Origin: CAYPZL01 sp964415045
GTDB taxonomy: Bacteria > Planctomycetota > Phycisphaerae > Sedimentisphaerales > Anaerobacaceae
Length of the DNA stretch: 42,587 nt
Direction of reading: 5' to 3'
Assembly (NCBI GenBank): GCA_964415045.1
Contig: CAYPZL010000024.1
Location: 1-42,587 of the forward strand
Part shown: positions 39,601-42,587 of the stretch, piece by piece
Layout: each line of letters opens with the position of its first letter
How positions within the stretch are numbered: the first letter of the stretch is position 1
Notes under the pieces: model-generated
Told to the model about the DNA's origin: nothing
Seen by the model: the letters and a program-made list of their open reading frames with translations, nothing else
The model's database searches: none
Position numbers and translations under genes: made by a program

Positions 39601-40728
39601 TTACGGCCGTTGCGACCAGGATGCCGCCACGGCGTCTTTGTGCACCAGGTAGGCCAGTATCTTGAGCTTGGCGAAGTCGCCGCGATAGAAGAAATAGCCC
39701 TTGTGTTTGCCTTGCCAGGCGTCGCGCCAGGAATCCTTGACCAGGAACCAGTCGTGCCCGCCCGATTGGGTCACGCCGACGATGTGCATCAGGTGGTCGT
39801 CTTTCGTTTCTTTCTCGCGGAAGCGATGCTCCCGCGCCTCTTGCGTGATGAGCGCGGGCGGGATGTCGTCGTCCGGAATGAAGGCGATGTCGCGTTCCCC
39901 TATGCGGCCCGGCTCGCTGATGTCGCCGTCGATGGCGACCGAGTAGCCGGCCCGCAGCGCGCCCTTCAAGCCCTCGTAGAAGGCGTCCAGCGGAACGTTG
40001 TAATAACGCTTGTCCTTGCGCCAGTTGTCCGGCACGCGCAGATCGGTGAATGTACGGAATGGGGCATACTGAAACGATGTGACCAGCAGATAGTCCTGCC
40101 ACGGCAGCGCCATGAATTCGTCCCGAAAGGATTTCGGCGTGTAGGAGCGCCCCTCGTACTCGAAGGTCTCGGGCGGCTTGCCGAGGTGCTTGTCCAGGAT
40201 GGATTTGACCTGTGTCACGACCTCTGCCTCGTCCCATGTCTCGTCTTTCTTGACGCGGTCGCGGTACTCTCTCAATTCACGATACATCGCGTTGTGATTG
40301 TAGCCTTCCTCGCCCGGCGGCCGGCCGGGGTAGCTTTCCTCGGGCACGATGCCGTATTTCTGAATCGCATCTAATACTGTAGGGAACAAATCCCCCGGCG
40401 AGAATCGCGACTCGCCCTTCGTCTGCACGAAGTACCTGGCCTTCTCCACCCAGCCATAATACACGGGATACATCACCGCCATCTTGACCCTGGGCAGGCC
40501 CAGCCGCGCCATCTCGGTTTCCAGAAACGACACGGTCGAAAAGCTCCAGCACACCGAAGTCCGCCCCTGGTTCACCGGCGGAAAATGAAACACCGAATCA
40601 AACGCCGAAACCTCCCCCGGCCCCTCCACACCTTTCCCAACCTCATCCCCCCCCGCGCCAAACAAACAAACCCCACCCCCCAAAACCCCCGCCACCATCA
40701 GAAAAACCGTCACGAGCCGTCTACGCAT
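39601..40728 (-). CDS. Secreted C1 (papain-like) cysteine peptidase
   Basis: A 375-residue exported peptidase resembling the C1B/bleomycin hydrolase-type group. The signal peptide covers about the first 25 residues (VFLMVAGVLGGGVCLFGA). The active-site block VNQGRTSVCWSFS has the oxyanion Gln (about residue 54) and the nucleophile Cys (about 60). The catalytic His lies in DDHLMHIVGV (about 312). The third residue, normally Asn in NSW, is Asp here (KDSW, about 332); this is seen in some subfamilies but may alter activity. The 250-residue insert between Cys and His is typical of C1B enzymes. The start is ATG with AAAGGG upstream; a TTG directly before it is possible. The first 40 codons are extremely G/T-rich on the sense strand. 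Its substrate is unknown. Confidence 0.85.
   Translation of the reverse strand: MRRRLVTVFLMVAGVLGGGVCLFGAGGDEVGKGVEGPGEVSAFDSVFHFPPVNQGRTSVCWSFSTVSFLETEMARLGLPRVKMAVMYPVYYGWVEKARYFVQTKGESRFSPGDLFPTVLDAIQKYGIVPEESYPGRPPGEEGYNHNAMYRELREYRDRVKKDETWDEAEVVTQVKSILDKHLGKPPETFEYEGRSYTPKSFRDEFMALPWQDYLLVTSFQYAPFRTFTDLRVPDNWRKDKRYYNVPLDAFYEGLKGALRAGYSVAIDGDISEPGRIGERDIAFIPDDDIPPALITQEAREHRFREKETKDDHLMHIVGVTQSGGHDWFLVKDSWRDAWQGKHKGYFFYRGDFAKLKILAYLVHKDAVAASWSQRP
40621..40728 (-). other. G/T-rich island at the start of the peptidase gene (sense strand)
   Basis: On the minus (coding) strand, 52 of 60 bases in 40621-40680 and about 45 of 60 in 40681-40740 are G or T by hand count, over the signal-peptide codons of the C1 peptidase. 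It parallels the island before the fucosidase at 2583-2760. Confidence 0.65.
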
Positions 40729-40794
40729 CAAAAAGCCCTTTCTCCATTCGCGCCACTCGGAACCGAACCGAATTCGAGACTGCCCAAAGAAAGG

Positions 40795-41103
40795 TCAGCT
40801 TCTGTCTTCCAGCCGTCCCTTGATCCATGCGGGATTGCGACGCATGGGCAGCACCGCGACGACATACGCTACTTCATCGCCTATCTCGTAGTAAATGGCG
40901 TAGGGAAACCGCTTGGCGAGCATTCGGTAGAGACCGTGCTTGCGACTGTGAATGCCGGCGTAGATGGTTAAGGATTCGATGTCGGCACACAGGCTGTCCC
41001 AGAAATAGTCTCCCACGCCGGGTTCGCTGCGATCATAGAAGGCCTTTCCCTCGTTCAGATCCGCGGCCACCTCGCGCAGTACAACGACATCGTGCACCTT
41101 CAT
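40795..41103 (-). CDS. RelE/ParE-type toxin
   Basis: A 102-residue protein of the RelE/ParE superfamily. Members either cleave mRNA on the ribosome (RelE) or inhibit gyrase (ParE); which applies is not clear. Pattern: a first strand VHDVVVLREVAADL, the helix segment GDYFWDSLCADIESL, then strands with GLYRMLAKRFPYAIYYEIGDEV and a C-terminal VLPMRRNPAWIKGRL, where an Arg-rich end is typical. The start is the ATG that overlaps the antitoxin stop (ATGA), giving translational coupling; the frame continues upstream but only in the antitoxin's territory. The antitoxin-first order is the usual one. Confidence 0.85.
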   Translation of the reverse strand: MKVHDVVVLREVAADLNEGKAFYDRSEPGVGDYFWDSLCADIESLTIYAGIHSRKHGLYRMLAKRFPYAIYYEIGDEVAYVVAVLPMRRNPAWIKGRLEDRS

Positions 41104-41306
41104 GATTTGCGGCTCGCCCTCAACTTCGCCAGGGAGATGAATTCGGCCTGGCCGTCTTCGATCTTCCTTTTTCGCTCTTCGAGGACGTCCCGATGCCATT
41201 GGGGAGATTCAATTTCGGATTCCTCGTCCAGCAGTGAATCCCAGAGAGCCTCGATGGCCGCCAGTCGCTCCGTGCGACTCATCTTCTTGATATCCGAGGT
41301 ATTCAT
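41100..41306 (-). CDS. Addiction module antitoxin, TIGR02574-like
   Basis: A 68-residue protein resembling the putative addiction module component family (TIGR02574/PF09720). Its pattern is a short helix LAAIEALWDSLLDEES, an SPQWHRDVLEERKRKIEDG segment in which the W-H and ERxxxxxxG residues are conserved in the family, and a charged end. It is expected to bind and neutralise the RelE/ParE toxin encoded with a four-base overlap, and to repress its own promoter. A strong promoter lies about 90 bases upstream. The ribosome site before its ATG is weak (AGGGA about nine bases away). Confidence 0.82.
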   Translation of the reverse strand: MNTSDIKKMSRTERLAAIEALWDSLLDEESEIESPQWHRDVLEERKRKIEDGQAEFISLAKLRASRKS

Positions 41307-41399
41307 CGTGATTCGTCCCTACTAACACGTTTCCTTCTGACACCACGACTGCCCCTCCCTTCTCCAAAACACCTCCCGGCCACCCCTGCACCGGGAATA

Positions 41400-41428
41400 A
41401 TGATAGTTGATGCAGGGGGGCGGGTCAA
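41400..41428 (-). promoter_or_regulatory. Promoter for the toxin-antitoxin pair
   Basis: Minus-strand TTGACC (41423-41428), exactly 17 bases, then TATCAT (41400-41405). Transcription would begin near 41393. The 313-base space to the next plus-strand gene holds no other feature I recognise. Confidence 0.6.
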
Positions 41429-41619
41429 GTCAGTCCGCCGAACCAGCTTCGCTGTTTCCGCCAAGCGTGCGAGTAATTCACCCATAATGTCTTGGTGGCC
41501 GAGATCGGTATGCGTTTTCGCAGCAGCTTGAGGTTTGACGATCTTCTTCTTGCCTCCCTGTCAGATTTTACCTAATTTAGACTGGAAAGCAATGTAGCGG
41601 TAACTCTGGAGCGAATAGG

Positions 41620-42587
41620 ATGGAAGATATCGAGAGACTCATTCAGAAAGGCGGTTTCTGGAGAGCCGAGCGACGACTGCGGGGGCTCGTGAAAAGGAAT
41701 GCTATGACCGCCCGGGCTTACTATCTTTGGGGCTGCATATACGAAGACTACAGAAATCCAAAAAGGTCGCCAGAAAAGGCACGCGAATACTTCGAACTTG
41801 CGATTGAAGGTGATGATCCCTCGGAAGATGCCTTTCTGCGATTAGCCTCTCTCGAGACCAGCGCAGTCAGCAGAACCCGAGTCCTCAGACGCGGGATAGA
41901 AAAATGCCCCAAGAGCCGCGCCTTGTATACGGAGCTTCTCGAATGGAGTCAGGACGAAGACAGCGAAGCTGTCTTTAAAGAGATGCTCGAAAGGAAGACT
42001 GCAAGTATGGAGGCGGCCAGGATCATGGCAGGCAAGTACTTCACTATGGGGAAGTTCAGTGACGCCCGGGATCTGCTCGCCTCGGTGAAGCGTGCTGGCA
42101 GAAAGCCAGAACCGATCGATGTGCTGTTGAGTGGATATTCTTTCATCGGCTGTGACGACTTCACGAATGCGCTCAAGGAATTCGAATCGCTGGCAAATAG
42201 CGACATCACTCACAAATTGGGCTATGCGCCGCTTTTTGGCCTTGTCATATGCCATTTGGAGGAAGGCAACCGCGACTTAGCTCTTGCTGCATTCGAGGAC
42301 ATCCCGGATGTCGGGGATTTCTCCCCGCCGTATGATGACCGCCTATGCCTCTGTATCTATGACGCGTATGTTGAGCAAGTCATCCGCGCTACGACCGGAT
42401 TACTCAAGGTCGAGAAAGATAAGAGGGTTGTGGCAAAAGCCAGAGGTGTACGTGGGTTGGTTGGATCTGTGTATGGCCAGATGCCTAAGTCAAGAGTGAT
42501 TGCGGACCTGAGAGCGGCCGATAAACAATATCGGCTCTTTGAAAGAATCTGTGGGTCGAAATGTGGCGTTTCATTCCTTTTTGGCTT
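41620..42587 (+). CDS. TPR/Sel1-like repeat protein, partial, open at the window end
   Basis: The frame is open from ATG 41620 to the last base, at least 322 codons without a stop. It therefore continues beyond the window. There is no good ribosome site before the ATG (CTGGAGCGAATAGG gives GGAG at about ten bases). The sequence is made of helical pairs typical of TPR or Sel1-like repeats: AREYFELAIEGDDPSEDAFLRLA near residues 59-81, ALYTELLEWSQDED, and SDARDLLASVKRAG. No signal peptide or catalytic domain appears in the visible part. Codon use is less GC-biased than in the catabolic genes, so it may belong to accessory DNA next to the toxin-antitoxin pair. The function is unknown. Confidence 0.72.
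   Translation, partial: MEDIERLIQKGGFWRAERRLRGLVKRNAMTARAYYLWGCIYEDYRNPKRSPEKAREYFELAIEGDDPSEDAFLRLASLETSAVSRTRVLRRGIEKCPKSRALYTELLEWSQDEDSEAVFKEMLERKTASMEAARIMAGKYFTMGKFSDARDLLASVKRAGRKPEPIDVLLSGYSFIGCDDFTNALKEFESLANSDITHKLGYAPLFGLVICHLEEGNRDLALAAFEDIPDVGDFSPPYDDRLCLCIYDAYVEQVIRATTGLLKVEKDKRVVAKARGVRGLVGSVYGQMPKSRVIADLRAADKQYRLFERICGSKCGVSFLFG

Overview
The window looks like chromosomal DNA of a Planctomycetota bacterium, most likely class Phycisphaerae or a relative. This is an inference from gene content: GC-rich coding sequence, a tandem array of Tat-exported Gfo/Idh/MocA oxidoreductases, DUF1080 and ThuA proteins, HEAT-repeat secreted proteins, an Agl23/TIGR03663 glycosyltransferase and a DUF1015 protein. 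No rRNA, tRNA, CRISPR array or insertion sequence was found.

Left flank (1-2.5 kb): an accessory patch containing the remnant of a nucleotidyltransferase with an internal deletion, two minus-strand HEPN-like hypothetical genes, and a DUF4160-DUF2442 pair behind a good sigma70-type promoter.

Core (2.7-27.3 kb, all plus strand): a sugar-catabolic locus. It has one GH29 alpha-L-fucosidase, a TIM-barrel sugar isomerase/epimerase, and ten Gfo/Idh/MocA paralogues that all begin with twin-arginine signals. Interleaved are a ThuA-HEAT protein, a HEAT protein with a sugar-binding-like tail, a DUF1080 protein split by an inserted module, and a large exported fusion of a TIM barrel with two DUF1080 domains. 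A plausible reading is an extracytoplasmic pathway. Exported oxidoreductases oxidise a sugar hydroxyl (typically C3) of a glycoside. DUF1080 or ThuA proteins then act on the keto-glycoside, and TIM-barrel proteins isomerise the products.

Electron module (27.4-31.7 kb): a membrane-anchored seven-haem cytochrome c, a small b-type membrane cytochrome and an NCS1-like permease closed by a strong intrinsic terminator. The cytochromes follow the last oxidoreductase with little space and could be the electron outlet for the exported dehydrogenases. This is the most interesting hypothesis here.

Right part (31.9-42.6 kb): a promoter leads into a discoidin-like lipoprotein candidate, an Agl23-type glycosyltransferase (ATGA overlap) and ApbE flavin transferase. 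Convergent to these are a GT2 glycosyltransferase, a class V aminotransferase with DUF1015 (probable serine metabolism), a C1 papain-like peptidase and a RelE/ParE toxin-antitoxin pair. The window ends inside a plus-strand repeat protein gene that is open to the edge. The catabolic locus therefore has toxin-antitoxin-like genes on both sides.
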